Of a stretch of 64,000 nt of DNA, positions 43,794-52,945 are shown one piece after another (position 1 is the first letter of the stretch; each line of letters begins with the position of its first letter). The notes beneath the pieces were generated by a model. The model had not been told where the DNA came from and made no database searches. It worked only from the letters and a program-made list of their open reading frames with translations. The DNA lies in NCBI RefSeq assembly GCF_040219615.1, contig NZ_JAVJSE010000013.1, positions 1-64,000 of the forward strand, in the 5' to 3' direction. Origin of the DNA: Thalassobaculum_A sp040219615. Lineage in GTDB: Bacteria; Pseudomonadota; Alphaproteobacteria; Thalassobaculales; Thalassobaculaceae. A program made the translations under genes and the position numbers.

Positions 43794-44729
43794 TTACTCG
43801 ACGCGATCCTCTATTCGGATTTCAACACGATCATTGTAAGCACTATCTGGTGTTCTTCCTTCTACCGGATTCTCCCCACCGTATGCCCTGATAGTGATCT
43901 CACCTGGGTCTACACCGAGATCCGCCAATGCGCGCTCTACAACTTTTGCTCGGTTGGAACTTAATGGAAAATTAATTGCCGGTCGAACTTCAGAGGCGTG
44001 ACCTTCAATAAGTACCGTTTTGGCGGACAGTGTGTTGATTATCTTGGCATATTCACGTAGCCGCTCAAGTGATTCCGGAAGTAATTTAGCAGTACCAAGC
44101 TCAAAGTAGAGCGGCCGAATCTTTACAGTGTCAGTATCACCACCCACCCCAATCGCGAGTGAGCGTGGAGCTAAGAATATACTCGATTTTTCATCCAGCC
44201 TGTCAGCCGCCGCCCACCAGCCTTCAGCCGTTCGATTTGACGAATCGTAATTCAATTCTAGACATCCGAAGCCTTGATCCTGCAGCCAGCCCCCAACCAA
44301 ATGAACGCCAACTCGCACGGAGCCATACCGAGGCAATACCGGCTTAAGAGAAAGTATACCGTTTTGCCATTTATATTTTAACATTACCGCATCACCGTCT
44401 GAAATTATGTCAGAGATCGCGAACACCGGTGTGCCATGTTGAACATTTTCACTTGCCACACCGCCCTTCCAGGCAATGACCATCATCTCATCGGCAAGAG
44501 CTTTGCGGATACGTTGTGTGATTGTCGAGGCATCGGGATGAATTGGGCCTTCAATGCATCCGTTCACAATCGCTGTGAGATCAATGTGCCGACGAGGTGT
44601 CTCTTGTCCCCCCTCGAAATAGACGAACGCTGTCCAAATGGCACCCGTCAAAGTCGCCACCCCTGTGGCAATCCAGCCGAGAATTTCTCTATTTTCCCGA
44701 ATAGCGACAAAGCGCCAAAACTTCTTCAT
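43794..44729 (-). CDS. Membrane-anchored protein with C-terminal OmpA-like domain
   Basis: A 311-residue protein with one N-terminal transmembrane segment (about 16-38, ILGWIATGVATLTGAIWTAFVYF) and a C-terminal OmpA/MotB-like domain (about 195-311). That domain includes YFELGTAKLLPESLERLREYAKIIN, LIEGHAS and DRVEIRIE. It probably binds peptidoglycan in the periplasm. The middle region (about 60-190) is not recognised. The ATG at 44729 follows AGGAAG at 9 bases; a GTG at 44753 would be poorly placed. GC is far lower than in the flanks, a sign of acquisition. Confidence 0.78.
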   Translation of the reverse strand: MKKFWRFVAIRENREILGWIATGVATLTGAIWTAFVYFEGGQETPRRHIDLTAIVNGCIEGPIHPDASTITQRIRKALADEMMVIAWKGGVASENVQHGTPVFAISDIISDGDAVMLKYKWQNGILSLKPVLPRYGSVRVGVHLVGGWLQDQGFGCLELNYDSSNRTAEGWWAAADRLDEKSSIFLAPRSLAIGVGGDTDTVKIRPLYFELGTAKLLPESLERLREYAKIINTLSAKTVLIEGHASEVRPAINFPLSSNRAKVVERALADLGVDPGEITIRAYGGENPVEGRTPDSAYNDRVEIRIEDRVE

Positions 44730-45132
44730 TCTAAGCCACTTCCTCAGCTCCACCTTTCGAGCTCGTCAGGGTCGGATCCAGCCGAAAGGATACTCTAGCA
44801 TTGCGCGCTTCTGAAGCGGAGTCGTGGCCCCGTACGCGGTTCAAGGCGACTTGGAGTAGATGCGGCTGCAGCGAAGTGCCGCCAAGTTGGGTACTTGCGC
44901 ACAATGGCAGGCAACCACTTGCGGTAGCGGCCGGAGTACGGGTCATCCGGCCCTGCAGGGTCGCCGCCAGCCGAATGGCGGGCCGGCACTGCAGGGAGGG
45001 TGGCGGTCATTCAAAACTCAGGGCTCTCGGCCGGGCAATTGTATATCTGACGTAGCAACATGCGACACGACAAGAAGGATCAGGGGAATACGGGCGGCGG
45101 CGTGGTCATGGACGAGATAGTCAAGGCTGGGG
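44730..45132. other. 403-bp gap without a supported gene
   Basis: Several short frames overlap here on both strands but none resembles a known family. The palindrome CCCTGCAGGG at 44951-44960 and a nearby CCGCC/GGCGG stem suggest a stem-loop. GC is intermediate between the islet and the chromosome. It may be a remnant of insertion. Confidence 0.4.
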
Positions 45133-45756
45133 TCAACGCTTACTTGGCTCGCGCCAGTCACGATGAGCTAAGCTTTGCCATTCCGGCAGAAGTGGTTGAG
45201 GCGATCCTGGTTGCAGGTCTCTCTGCGACACCATCCACGCAATGTGGTTGTCGAGTTGAACCAAGTCGCCATCCGCAAGCTGGAGGTTTTTGACGAACGC
45301 CAAGGCAGCCGTGATGGACGGATAGCGCCGTCCTGACCACATGGTGAGATCCCGTTGGCGTGCTTGTGGCCGGGTGATCTTTGGCGCTAGGCGCATCCGC
45401 ATCGCCGCAGAACCAGCGATCGACCAGTTGTCGTGTACGTACCGATTGCGCTCCGGCCGAAGCTCGTTGTCGACGTAGTTCAGCAGTTCCTCGACGCGGT
45501 CATAGAACCCCGGAGAGTCGATCTCGTCGATCTGGTGAGCCAGTGCCTTCGCGGTAACAATCTTGCCGCGGATATCGAGGCTGGCGAGGGTCAGGTGGAG
45601 AATGTTGCGCGGGCTCTCCTTGTCAAATGCGGGATCCAAGGCCACTGCTAGGTGCAGAACGATGTCGTGGATGAGGTGTTCGAGGCTTGACCACCAGAAG
45701 CACACCTCGCCTACGGCCATGATGATCTGGTCGTAAGGATCAACGGGTTCAGTCAT
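45133..45756 (-). CDS. HEPN-like uncharacterised protein
   Basis: A 207-residue protein, mostly helical, with no signal or membrane segment. VGEVCFWWSSLEHLIHDIVL and GKIVTAKALAHQI are helix-like. RNRYVHDNW at 103-111 contains an Rx4H pair (R103, H108), the motif of HEPN ribonuclease-like domains. HEPN proteins are frequent in toxin-antitoxin and phage-defence loci, but here no paired minimal nucleotidyltransferase is evident. The frame is open to 45879; the ATG at 45756 begins a sensible N-terminus. The assignment is tentative. Confidence 0.5.
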   Translation of the reverse strand: MTEPVDPYDQIIMAVGEVCFWWSSLEHLIHDIVLHLAVALDPAFDKESPRNILHLTLASLDIRGKIVTAKALAHQIDEIDSPGFYDRVEELLNYVDNELRPERNRYVHDNWSIAGSAAMRMRLAPKITRPQARQRDLTMWSGRRYPSITAALAFVKNLQLADGDLVQLDNHIAWMVSQRDLQPGSPQPLLPEWQSLAHRDWREPSKR

Positions 45757-45981
45757 GACGCCCCCAAGAGCGACGACAGCACAAAGATTCCTGACGAGCG
45801 TTAGCGCGACGAGGTCCTTCGGGTCATGTTGAAGACCCCGTCGAAGCCGCACAAGCCGAAGGGCGGAAACGAAGACCACTCCTGCCGGATCGGGAAGTAC
45901 CGAGAGGTAGGCGCCCTCGACAAGGCCCCACTAACACGAATGAAGGGTCTATAATTCCACGCTACCGGGAGGACTGGTCGC

Positions 45982-47175
45982 CTAGCGCTTGTCGAGGACC
46001 CGGGCGAGCATAGCGATCAGCGATGTGTCCGGTACGTTGTCCTCCTTGACGACGCCGTCAGTGCCCTGACGGAACAGCGCGCCAAGGACGATCGGCCGAT
46101 CCGCTTCGCCCGCGTTACCCTCCTTGGTTAGCGCTAGATAAGTCTTGGCCATGGTTGCCCGTTCCCAGGCATCACCGGCGAGATGAAGCTCGCTGAGATA
46201 GAGGCGCACCAGAATACGACCGCCCCAGAAGGCAATCGTGAGCAGCGCTGCAGCTGCGGCGCCCGCGAACACAAGGGTCTCTCCCTTGTACTGCGGGGCC
46301 AGCTCGGGCAGGTCGCGCGCAAAGAAACCGATCACGCCAATCGACACTGCCGTATAGCCCAGCAACACCCAGCGCAACGTGCTCGCCTTTCTGGTGTGGT
46401 CGGCCTTCTTGTCAGTCCAGTAGTCGACTGGCGCCTGCAACTGCATCTGCTCGGAATAAGCCTGGTCCGTGGCCTCGAGCGACGCCAGGGCTTGGCCTGC
46501 TCGCTGGTTCATTCGCCGCCGGAAGCGGCGCCACACCTGAAGGGCATGGTGACCGAGCCTTCGGCCGTCGGCCACCATGGCGTCGTGAGCCGCCTGAACC
46601 GCCCTCTGGTCATCACGAAGGCCTTGCACCAAGCTGGAGGTTTGCTCGCGGATTTCGGCGATCGAAGCTTGTAGAGCGGCAATTTCAGGACTCCCCATCG
46701 TGGGTTCACCGAACTGTGACAGGTGCACATATGCCACCGCTCCGGACATGGCTCCGCGGTTTTCAGGTTGAAAGTCGCTGGACTTGATCGTCTCCAGCGC
46801 CCCCAGCGCGGCCTCCAGACCGAGCTTCTCGTAGATCAGCTTCACACGTGCGGCTGCCGCGTTGCTGGAGTGCAGGGTTTTCTTCGCGCGGTAGGCCTCG
46901 AAGCTCTCGTTCAGGCGGCGAACGGCGTCGGGATCGTCTGTTCCTGTATTGACCAGTTTCTCGCCGTGCACCGTAATCTGGCTGATATGGTCAGCGATGG
47001 TGCGAGCCAGTGTGTTCCTCGGGAGACTCTGGTGCCGTTCGACAAGGAACGCCCAGAACTCCCCCTCCCTCGTTGCCCAGTCGACAAAATCCTTCACGGT
47101 TTCGAATGCGACCTGGCCGCCGTTCTCGCCCAGATCCCCCTCAAGAAAGACCCGCCGATCGTTCGGTGTCGCCAT
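45982..47175 (-). CDS. DUF6161 membrane protein
   Basis: A 397-residue protein with a long, helical, partly coiled-coil N-terminal part (about 160-245). Two transmembrane segments (268-286 and 300-322) are followed by a cytoplasmic C-terminal block, YLSELHLAGDAWERATMAKTYLALTKEG, ending PDTSLIAMLARVLDKR. This C-terminal pattern matches what I recall of DUF6161. Function is not known. The ATG at 47175 follows GGAGG at 6 bases. It is in the same orientation as the HEPN-like gene, 225 bp upstream of it, in the accessory islet. Confidence 0.7.
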   Translation of the reverse strand: MATPNDRRVFLEGDLGENGGQVAFETVKDFVDWATREGEFWAFLVERHQSLPRNTLARTIADHISQITVHGEKLVNTGTDDPDAVRRLNESFEAYRAKKTLHSSNAAAARVKLIYEKLGLEAALGALETIKSSDFQPENRGAMSGAVAYVHLSQFGEPTMGSPEIAALQASIAEIREQTSSLVQGLRDDQRAVQAAHDAMVADGRRLGHHALQVWRRFRRRMNQRAGQALASLEATDQAYSEQMQLQAPVDYWTDKKADHTRKASTLRWVLLGYTAVSIGVIGFFARDLPELAPQYKGETLVFAGAAAAALLTIAFWGGRILVRLYLSELHLAGDAWERATMAKTYLALTKEGNAGEADRPIVLGALFRQGTDGVVKEDNVPDTSLIAMLARVLDKR

Positions 47176-47354
47176 CTCAGCCTCCGGTTGCCGCGACAAG
47201 AAGCAGAGTGGTGCGACAACCGGAGCTTGTCGAACGTTGAATGTCCGCCGGCCGGAGACGACGTGGTTGCCAGTCTAGTCCGAAACCGGCGCCTCGCTAC
47301 TCGGGCTTCCGATGGGCGCCCTTGCAGCGGTTTGTCGCGGCGGTGCATGAGCGC

Positions 47355-47640
47355 TTACCACCGCTCTCCTACCAGCCCCATCTCCCGCGCCTGATCCAGC
47401 AGTTTCTTTACCGACGACACGTGCCATTTGAGCCGACCGCGGCGGGGGGCGGCTGATGCGTGCCCGTCAGCGACTTGGCAATTGCCTCCAGCGTCCGGGT
47501 GACCGCTCAGGGTCGACACCGGCCGGACCAGCTGTTCTTGCTGTTCGACCGGCTACGCAAGCTCAGCCCGCGATCTTCTGTCGAGTTGCAGGACACCCTG
47601 CTGGTCCACACGAGCCTTGCCGAAGACGAGACGCGTGTTC
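47355..47640 (-). pseudogene. Decayed serine-recombinase remnant
   Basis: On the minus strand, RLKWHVSSVKKLLDQAREMGLVGERW-like coding (ending at a TAA, 47355-47357) has the form of a serine recombinase C-terminus. Just upstream, in another frame, is TLEAIAKSLT, the segment that normally precedes it. Further upstream (about 47575-47635) RLVFGKARV..DQQGVLQLD recalls a resolvase N-terminus. Frames are broken and most of the gene is missing. It marks the right edge of the islet. The rest of the 47176-47732 gap shows no gene. Confidence 0.4.
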
Positions 47641-47732
47641 GGCACCGTTCCCGCTCGACAGCAAAAGCTCATACATCTAGCCTTATCGCTGAAACTGCCC
47701 ATCACCGCCCGCCCCGCCAACCGGAGCCCCGC

Positions 47733-48494
47733 ATGTCCCTGACCGTCGAAAAGTCCGACCGGATCGCCCGCGTCACCCTGGACCGGCCGCCGGTCAACGC
47801 CCTGACCCTGCAGCTCTACGCCGACATCGCCGAGCTGTTCGAGAGCTCTTCGGGCTGGGACGACGTCAACGTGATCGTGCTGTCCGGCGCCGGCAGCCGG
47901 GCGTTCTGCGCCGGGCTCGACCTCAAGGAGTTCATGGCCGCCACGGTCGAGGACGACCCGAAGCGCGGTGCGGTGGTGCGGCGCTGCTTCTCGGCGGTGC
48001 GCAACGCCGCGGTGCCGGTGATCGCCGCGGTCAACGGCCCGGCGCTGGGCGCGGGCTGCGTGCTGGCGTCGGTCTGCGACATCCGGATCGCCGCCGACAA
48101 CGCGACCTTCGGCCTGCCGGAGATCAACGTCGGGCGCTGCGGCGGCGGCGCCCATATCGGCCGGCTGGTGCCGCAGGGCGCGCTGCGCCGGATGTTCTTC
48201 ACCGGCCGGCCGATCGACGCCGCCGAGGCGTTCCGCATCGGCCTGGTCGACGAGGTGGTGCCGGCGGACCAGCTGGCCGCCGCCGCCGGGCGCCTCGCCG
48301 CGGTGATCGCCGACAAGGCGCCGCTCGGCCTGCGCTACGGCAAGCAGGCGCTGAACGAGATCGAGTTCATGCCGGTCGAGGACGGCTATGCCCGCGAGCA
48401 GCAGTACAGCACCCGGCTGATGGCCACCGAGGACGCCCGCGAGGCGACCCGCGCGGTGGTCGAGAAGCGCCCGCCGGTGTTCAAGGGCCGATGA
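47733..48494 (+). CDS. Enoyl-CoA hydratase/isomerase family protein
   Basis: A 253-residue crotonase-fold protein. RVTLDRPPVNALTLQLYADI is the conserved start, GAGSRAFCAGLDLKEF the oxyanion-hole loop, and AAVNGPALGAGCVLASVCDIRIAADNATFGLPEINVG the active-site region. The first catalytic Glu of true hydratases is not preserved in the GCVLAS loop, so isomerase or other crotonase chemistry is possible. It opens the rightward catabolic cluster. The ATG at 47733 follows GGAG, and its stop overlaps the GntR gene start (ATGA). Confidence 0.88.
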   Translation: MSLTVEKSDRIARVTLDRPPVNALTLQLYADIAELFESSSGWDDVNVIVLSGAGSRAFCAGLDLKEFMAATVEDDPKRGAVVRRCFSAVRNAAVPVIAAVNGPALGAGCVLASVCDIRIAADNATFGLPEINVGRCGGGAHIGRLVPQGALRRMFFTGRPIDAAEAFRIGLVDEVVPADQLAAAAGRLAAVIADKAPLGLRYGKQALNEIEFMPVEDGYAREQQYSTRLMATEDAREATRAVVEKRPPVFKGR

Positions 48495-49270
48495 AGGGGC
48501 CGATGACGGGCACAGCCGCCATGCCGGCGCCGGCTTCGCCCAGGAAGCCGGTCGACTTCAGCCGCAGCGCGATCGCCCGCTACATCCAGCTGGCGACCCT
48601 GTTCCGGCGGCGCATCGACTCCGGCCAGTGGCCGCTCGGCAGCCAGATCCCGACGGTCGACGCGCTGGCCGCCGAATGCGGGGTGGCGCGCGCCACCATC
48701 CGCCAGGCCCTCGACATCCTGGAGGACGAGAAGCTGATCGAGCGCTACCGCGCCAAGGGCACCTTCGTGCGGCGCCGCCCGCAGGAGGCGCTGTGGTGCG
48801 AAGTCGCCACCGACTGGTCGGGCATGCTGCGGCCCAGCCACAGCGCCCGCATCGAGATCCTGTCGGACGAGGCCGAAATCCGGCTGGAGCGCATCGCCTA
48901 CCAGATCGGCGCGCTGGCGCCTTCCTACCGCCACCTGCACCGCCGGCACTGGCGGCACGACGCGCCGTTCCTGCTGACCGACGTCTACATCGACGAGCGG
49001 CTGCGCGACCGCATCGGCCGCGCCGACGTCGAGAGCAAGACCGCGCTGCGGCTGATCCACGACATCCCCGGCCTGACCATCGCCGAGGCCCGCCAGACCC
49101 TGACCATCGGCACCGCCGACATGGAGACCGCCGAGGCCCTGGCGATGCCGCTGAACGCCCCGGTCGCCTTCGTGCACCGGCGCGCGGTCGACGCCGACGG
49201 CACCGCGGTGCTGATCGCCGAGGGCATCTACCGCGGCGACGTCGTGCGGTTCGACGTCAAGCTGCGGTGA
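48491..49270 (+). CDS. GntR family regulator with UTRA effector domain
   Basis: A 259-residue HutC-type transcription factor. The N-terminal winged helix-turn-helix (about 25-90) has GSQIPTVDALAAECGVARATIRQALDIL. The C-terminal UTRA-like effector domain (about 100-250) includes LTDVYIDERL, ARQTLTIG and FVHRRAVDADG. It is expected to bind a small acid or CoA-linked metabolite and to control the surrounding catabolic genes. It overlaps the preceding hydratase gene by 4 bp. The DNA target is not obvious in the adjacent gaps. Confidence 0.88.
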   Translation: MKGPMTGTAAMPAPASPRKPVDFSRSAIARYIQLATLFRRRIDSGQWPLGSQIPTVDALAAECGVARATIRQALDILEDEKLIERYRAKGTFVRRRPQEALWCEVATDWSGMLRPSHSARIEILSDEAEIRLERIAYQIGALAPSYRHLHRRHWRHDAPFLLTDVYIDERLRDRIGRADVESKTALRLIHDIPGLTIAEARQTLTIGTADMETAEALAMPLNAPVAFVHRRAVDADGTAVLIAEGIYRGDVVRFDVKLR

Positions 49271-49297
49271 CCCCTTCGTGGCCCCCGCCCCCCCGTC

Positions 49298-49550
49298 GTC
49301 ATTCCGGCCGGACGCGCCGCCCCGGCGCGGCCGAGCCGGAACCCACGGAGCGACGGGAGCGCGCCGCGGCACGCGCCGTGCGGCGGGTGGGTTCCGGATG
49401 CGTTCCGCCGCCGGCGTACCGCTCCGGAATGACGACGGGGGTGGGAGGTGTGCGGCCCTTCGTGGTCCGCCGCGGCGCGGCCGGTCCCTTCCCCCTTTGT
49501 CGTCATTCCGGACGGACGCGCCGCCCCGGCGCGGCCGAGCCGGAACCCAC
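49298..49550. repeat. Cluster of three REP-like hairpins (family 1)
   Basis: Units at 49298-49346 and 49502-49550 read GTCATTCCGG...CCGGAACCCAC. The unit at 49387-49433 is the reverse. Inner stems such as GCGCCG/CGGCGC give strong hairpins. The first and third are nearly identical over about 49 bp. They fill the 312-bp gap between the GntR and lactonase genes. Confidence 0.75.
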
Positions 49551-49582
49551 CGGGCGGAATGACGAAAGAAGGAGGGTGATCG

Positions 49583-50371
49583 ATGCCTGATTTCCACACG
49601 GTCGAGATCGACGGGCTGCGCTTCCGCTGCCGCCTCGACGGCGACGACGCCGCGCCCTGGCTGGTGTTCAGCAACTCGCTCGGCACCGACCTGACGGTGT
49701 GGGACGGGCAGGTGGCGGCGCTGGCCGGGCGGTTCCGGATCCTGCGCTACGACCAGCGCGGCCACGGCGGCACCACGGTCCCGGCGGGGCCCTGCGACTT
49801 CGCCCGGCTCGGCGGCGACGTGGCGGCGCTGCTCGACCGGTTCGGGATCGCGCGCTGCGGCTTCGTCGGCCTGTCCATGGGGGTGCCGACCGGGCTCGAC
49901 CTGGCGGCGCGCCATCCCGAACGGGTCGAGCGGCTGGTGCTGTGCGACGGCCAGGCCGCCACCGCCCCCGGCGGCGCCGAACAATGGGCCGAGCGGATCC
50001 GCCAGGTCCGGGCCGACGGCATGGCGGCGTTCGCCGAGGCCACGGTGGCGCGCTGGTTCGCCCCGGGCTTCGTGGCGTCCGGCCGGGCCGACAAGGTGCG
50101 GGCGATGGTCGCCGCCACCCCGGCCGAGGGGCTGGTCGCCTGCGCCACCGCCCTGCAGGGCTTCGACTACGCCGCGGTGCTGCCGACGCTGCGGGTCCCG
50201 GTCCTGCTGGTGGTCGGGGCGCGCGACGGCGCCCTGCCCGCCACCATGGCCGCCATGCGCGAGAAGATCCCCGGCGCGGCGCTGGTCGAGATCGCCGACG
50301 CCGGGCACATCCCGAACGTCGAGCAGCCGGCGGCCTTCAACCAGGCCCTGGCCGGCTTCCTCGATCAATAG
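49583..50371 (+). CDS. pcaD: 3-oxoadipate enol-lactonase-like alpha/beta hydrolase
   Basis: A 262-residue alpha/beta hydrolase close to PcaD, which opens 3-oxoadipate enol-lactone in the protocatechuate and catechol branches. The nucleophile Ser is in GLSMG (~95), the acid Asp in GARDG (~213), and the His in AGHIPNVEQP (~241). LVFSNSLGTDLTVWDGQV and LRYDQRGHG near the N-terminus are typical of the family. A strong GGAGG site precedes the ATG at 49583. The cluster has ring-cleavage and decarboxylase-like genes, which supports this role. Confidence 0.87.
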   Translation: MPDFHTVEIDGLRFRCRLDGDDAAPWLVFSNSLGTDLTVWDGQVAALAGRFRILRYDQRGHGGTTVPAGPCDFARLGGDVAALLDRFGIARCGFVGLSMGVPTGLDLAARHPERVERLVLCDGQAATAPGGAEQWAERIRQVRADGMAAFAEATVARWFAPGFVASGRADKVRAMVAATPAEGLVACATALQGFDYAAVLPTLRVPVLLVVGARDGALPATMAAMREKIPGAALVEIADAGHIPNVEQPAAFNQALAGFLDQ

Positions 50372-50453
50372 GTCATAGATATGGTTTATTGACACTTCGA
50401 AAGCACCGGGACTAGCCTGGGATTGCGAAGGAGCGAGGGAAGGAACGCCGTCC

Positions 50454-51122
50454 GTGAAACTGCACTGGTCCCCGCGTTCGCCGTTCGTGCGCAAGGTGAT
50501 GATCGTCCTGCACGAGACCGGGCAGGCCGGCCGGGTGGAATGCGTGCGCTCGGCGGTGGCGTTCGCCGCCCCGCCGAACCCGGCGGTGCTGGCCGACAAC
50601 CCGCTCGGCAAGATCCCGGCACTGGTGCTGGACGACGGCACGACGCTGTTCGACTCGCGGGTGATCTGCGAGTACCTGGACGGCCTGCACGACGGCCCCC
50701 GGCTGTTCCCGGCCGAGCCGGCGGCGCGGTTCCGCCAGTTGCGCCGGCAGGCCCTCGCGGACGGCCTGACCGACATCCTGCTGCTGTGGCGCAACGAGCG
50801 GATGCGCGCCGCCGGGCCCGACCCGGTGATCGCGGCGGCCTTCGAGACCAAGGTGCGGGCCTGCTTCGCGGCGCTGGAGGCCGAGGCGGCGGCGCTGTCC
50901 GCCGAGCCCTTCGGCATCGGCCAGGCGGCGACGGCCTGCGCGCTCGGCCAGATGGACTTCCGCTACGCCGGCAGCGGTTGGCAGGCGGCGCATCCCGGGC
51001 TCGCCGCATGGTACGCCGGGATCCAGGCCCGGCCGTCGGTGGCGGCGACCGCGGTGCGCGACGACAGCGGTGCGCCTGCCGGCGACGACTCGCGGTCGCC
51101 TTTTACGTTCGGGGGGGCCTGA
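50454..51122 (+). CDS. Glutathione S-transferase family protein
   Basis: A 222-residue GST. The thioredoxin-like N-terminal domain (about 1-78) has KLHWSPRSPFVRKVMIVLHE, NPLGKIPALVLDDG (cis-Pro) and FDSRVICEYLDGL (gamma-Glu binding). A helical C-terminal domain follows. The start is a GTG at 50454 with AAGGA upstream. In aromatic catabolic clusters GSTs sometimes isomerise ring-cleavage products, but a detoxification role is equally possible. It is followed 2 bp after its stop by a CoA-transferase gene. Confidence 0.87.
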   Translation: MKLHWSPRSPFVRKVMIVLHETGQAGRVECVRSAVAFAAPPNPAVLADNPLGKIPALVLDDGTTLFDSRVICEYLDGLHDGPRLFPAEPAARFRQLRRQALADGLTDILLLWRNERMRAAGPDPVIAAAFETKVRACFAALEAEAAALSAEPFGIGQAATACALGQMDFRYAGSGWQAAHPGLAAWYAGIQARPSVAATAVRDDSGAPAGDDSRSPFTFGGA

Positions 51123-51124
51123 CC

Positions 51125-52318
51125 GTGGCCGGGCCGCTCTCGCACATCCGGGTGCTCGACCTCAGCCGCATCATGGCCGGCCCCTGGGCGGGCCAGATCC
51201 TCGCCGACCTGGGCGCCGACGTGATCAAGGTCGAGCGCAAGGGGGTCGGCGACGACACCCGCAAATGGGGCCCGCCGTTCCTGAAGGACAAGGACGGCAA
51301 CGACACCAGCGAGCCCGGCTACTACCTGTCGGTCAACCGCGGCAAGCGCTCGGTCGAGCTCGACCTGGCGAGCCCGGCCGACCAGGCGGTGGTGAAGGCG
51401 CTGGCGGCGCGCTCGGACATCCTGCTGGAGAACTTCAAGGTCGGCACCCTGGCGCGCTACGGCCTCGGCCGGGACGACCTGAAGGCGGTGAACCCGCGGC
51501 TGATCTACTGCTCGATCACCGGCTTCGGCGAGACCGGGCCGAAGCGCGACCAGGTCGCCTACGACTTCATGATCCAGGCCATGGGCGGGCTGATGAGCGT
51601 CACCGGCGAGCGCGACGACGCCCCCGGCGGCGGGCCGCAGAAGGTCGGGGTGCCGATCGTCGACATCCTGACCGGCATGTACGCCACCATCGCCTCGCTG
51701 GCCGCCCTGGCGCGCCGGGCCGAGACCGGCGAGGGCGAGCACATCGACGTCGCCATGCTCGACGTCTCGGTCGCCGCGCTGTCGAACCAGGCGATGAACT
51801 ACCTGGTGTCGGGCGCGACCCCGACCCGCAAGGGCAACAAGCATCCCAACATCCAGCCGCAGGACGTGTTCGCGGTCGCCGACGGCCACATCGCGCTGGC
51901 GGTCGGCAACGACGAGCAGTTCCGCCGCTTCGCCGAGGCGATCGGCCGGCCCGAGCTGGCCGACGACCCGCGCTACGCCACCAATGTCGAGCGGGTGCGC
52001 AACCTCGACGTGCTGCACCCGCTGATCGTCGAGCGCCTCGCGACCGAAAGCCTGGACCACTGGATCGCCGCGTTCGGCGAGAAGGCGGTGCCGTGCGGGC
52101 CGATCAACACGGTCCCGCGGGTGTTCGAGGACCCGCAGGTCCGGCATCGCGGGATGCTGCGCGAGCTGCCGCACCCGCTGGCCGGCAAGGTGCCGCAGGT
52201 GGTCAGCCCGATGCGCTTCGGCAACGCCCCGCTGGCCTTCGAGACCCCGCCGCCGCTGCTCGGCGAGCACACCGCCGAAGTGCTCGCCGAACTCGGCCTC
52301 GACCGCACCGGAGACTGA
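51125..52318 (+). CDS. CaiB/BaiF family (class III) CoA-transferase
   Basis: A 397-residue CoA-transferase. RVLDLSRIMAGPWAGQILADLGADVIKVER is the conserved opening, SVNRGKRSVELDL follows, and the catalytic Asp is likely in VGVPIVDILTGMYA (~180). It would move CoA onto an organic acid, for example a ring-cleavage product, taking the place of the PcaIJ-type transferase that is not in view. The GTG at 51125 starts right after the GST stop. Substrate is unknown. Confidence 0.9.
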   Translation: MAGPLSHIRVLDLSRIMAGPWAGQILADLGADVIKVERKGVGDDTRKWGPPFLKDKDGNDTSEPGYYLSVNRGKRSVELDLASPADQAVVKALAARSDILLENFKVGTLARYGLGRDDLKAVNPRLIYCSITGFGETGPKRDQVAYDFMIQAMGGLMSVTGERDDAPGGGPQKVGVPIVDILTGMYATIASLAALARRAETGEGEHIDVAMLDVSVAALSNQAMNYLVSGATPTRKGNKHPNIQPQDVFAVADGHIALAVGNDEQFRRFAEAIGRPELADDPRYATNVERVRNLDVLHPLIVERLATESLDHWIAAFGEKAVPCGPINTVPRVFEDPQVRHRGMLRELPHPLAGKVPQVVSPMRFGNAPLAFETPPPLLGEHTAEVLAELGLDRTGD

Positions 52319-52322
52319 GCCC

Positions 52323-52931
52323 ATGGCCGAGGCCCGCATCCCGCTTCCCGACCCGGACTCGATGACGCCCGAGCAGCGCGCGGTCTACGACACGGTGGTC
52401 AGCGGGCCGCGCGGCGCCGTGATCGGGCCGCTGCGCGCCGCCCTGCACAGCCCGGAGCTGGCCGACCGCTGGCAGCGCCTGGGCGAGGTCCTGCGCTACC
52501 GGCTGACCCTGCCGAAGCGGCTCGGCGAGCTGGCGATCCTGGTGACGGCGCGGCGCTGGAACGCCGAGCTGGAATGGGTGGTGCACGCCGAGGCGGCACT
52601 GGCGGCCGGCGTCGCCCCGGCGATCGTCGAGGCGATCCTGGACGGCCGCCCGCCGCGGTTCAGCGACCCGGACGAGGCCGAGGTCTACGTCTTCGTGCGC
52701 GAGCTGCAGCTGTCCGGCCGGGTCGGCGACCCGGCCTACGACGCCGTCCGCAGCCGCTGGGGCGAGCGCGGCGTGGTCGAGCTGACCGCCCTGACCGGCT
52801 ACTACACCATGGTCGCGATGACCCTGAACGCCCACCGCATCCCGCTGCCCGACGGCCTCGCCGCCGCGATCCATCCCGACGGCGAGCCGCTGGTGCCGTC
52901 GCTCAGCGGCATCCCGGGAGTGCCGGCATGA
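52323..52931 (+). CDS. Carboxymuconolactone decarboxylase (CMD) family protein
   Basis: A 202-residue protein of the PcaC/AhpD superfamily. The core LAILVTARRWNAELEWVVHAEAALAAGVAPAIVEAI holds the typical Glu and His residues of the CMD domain (about 70-105). There is no CxxC, so AhpD-type peroxidase activity is unlikely. It is longer than PcaC (about 130 aa), so it may be a paralogue acting on another lactone or on a hydroperoxide. It begins 4 bp after the CoA-transferase stop. Confidence 0.83.
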   Translation: MAEARIPLPDPDSMTPEQRAVYDTVVSGPRGAVIGPLRAALHSPELADRWQRLGEVLRYRLTLPKRLGELAILVTARRWNAELEWVVHAEAALAAGVAPAIVEAILDGRPPRFSDPDEAEVYVFVRELQLSGRVGDPAYDAVRSRWGERGVVELTALTGYYTMVAMTLNAHRIPLPDGLAAAIHPDGEPLVPSLSGIPGVPA

Positions 52932-52945
52932 GCCCCCGTCGCCCG

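Noticed and set aside
45060..45293. 77-codon rightward frame with a plausible MDEIVKAGVNAYLARASHDEL segment
   Set aside because: It overlaps the 3' end of the HEPN-like gene on the other strand and has no clear family. It could be a real small gene or a remnant, but support is too weak to list it.
49298..49550. Repeated GC-rich units as a possible CRISPR array
   Set aside because: Units alternate in orientation, differ in length and lack regular spacers, and no cas genes are present. They are hairpin repeats.
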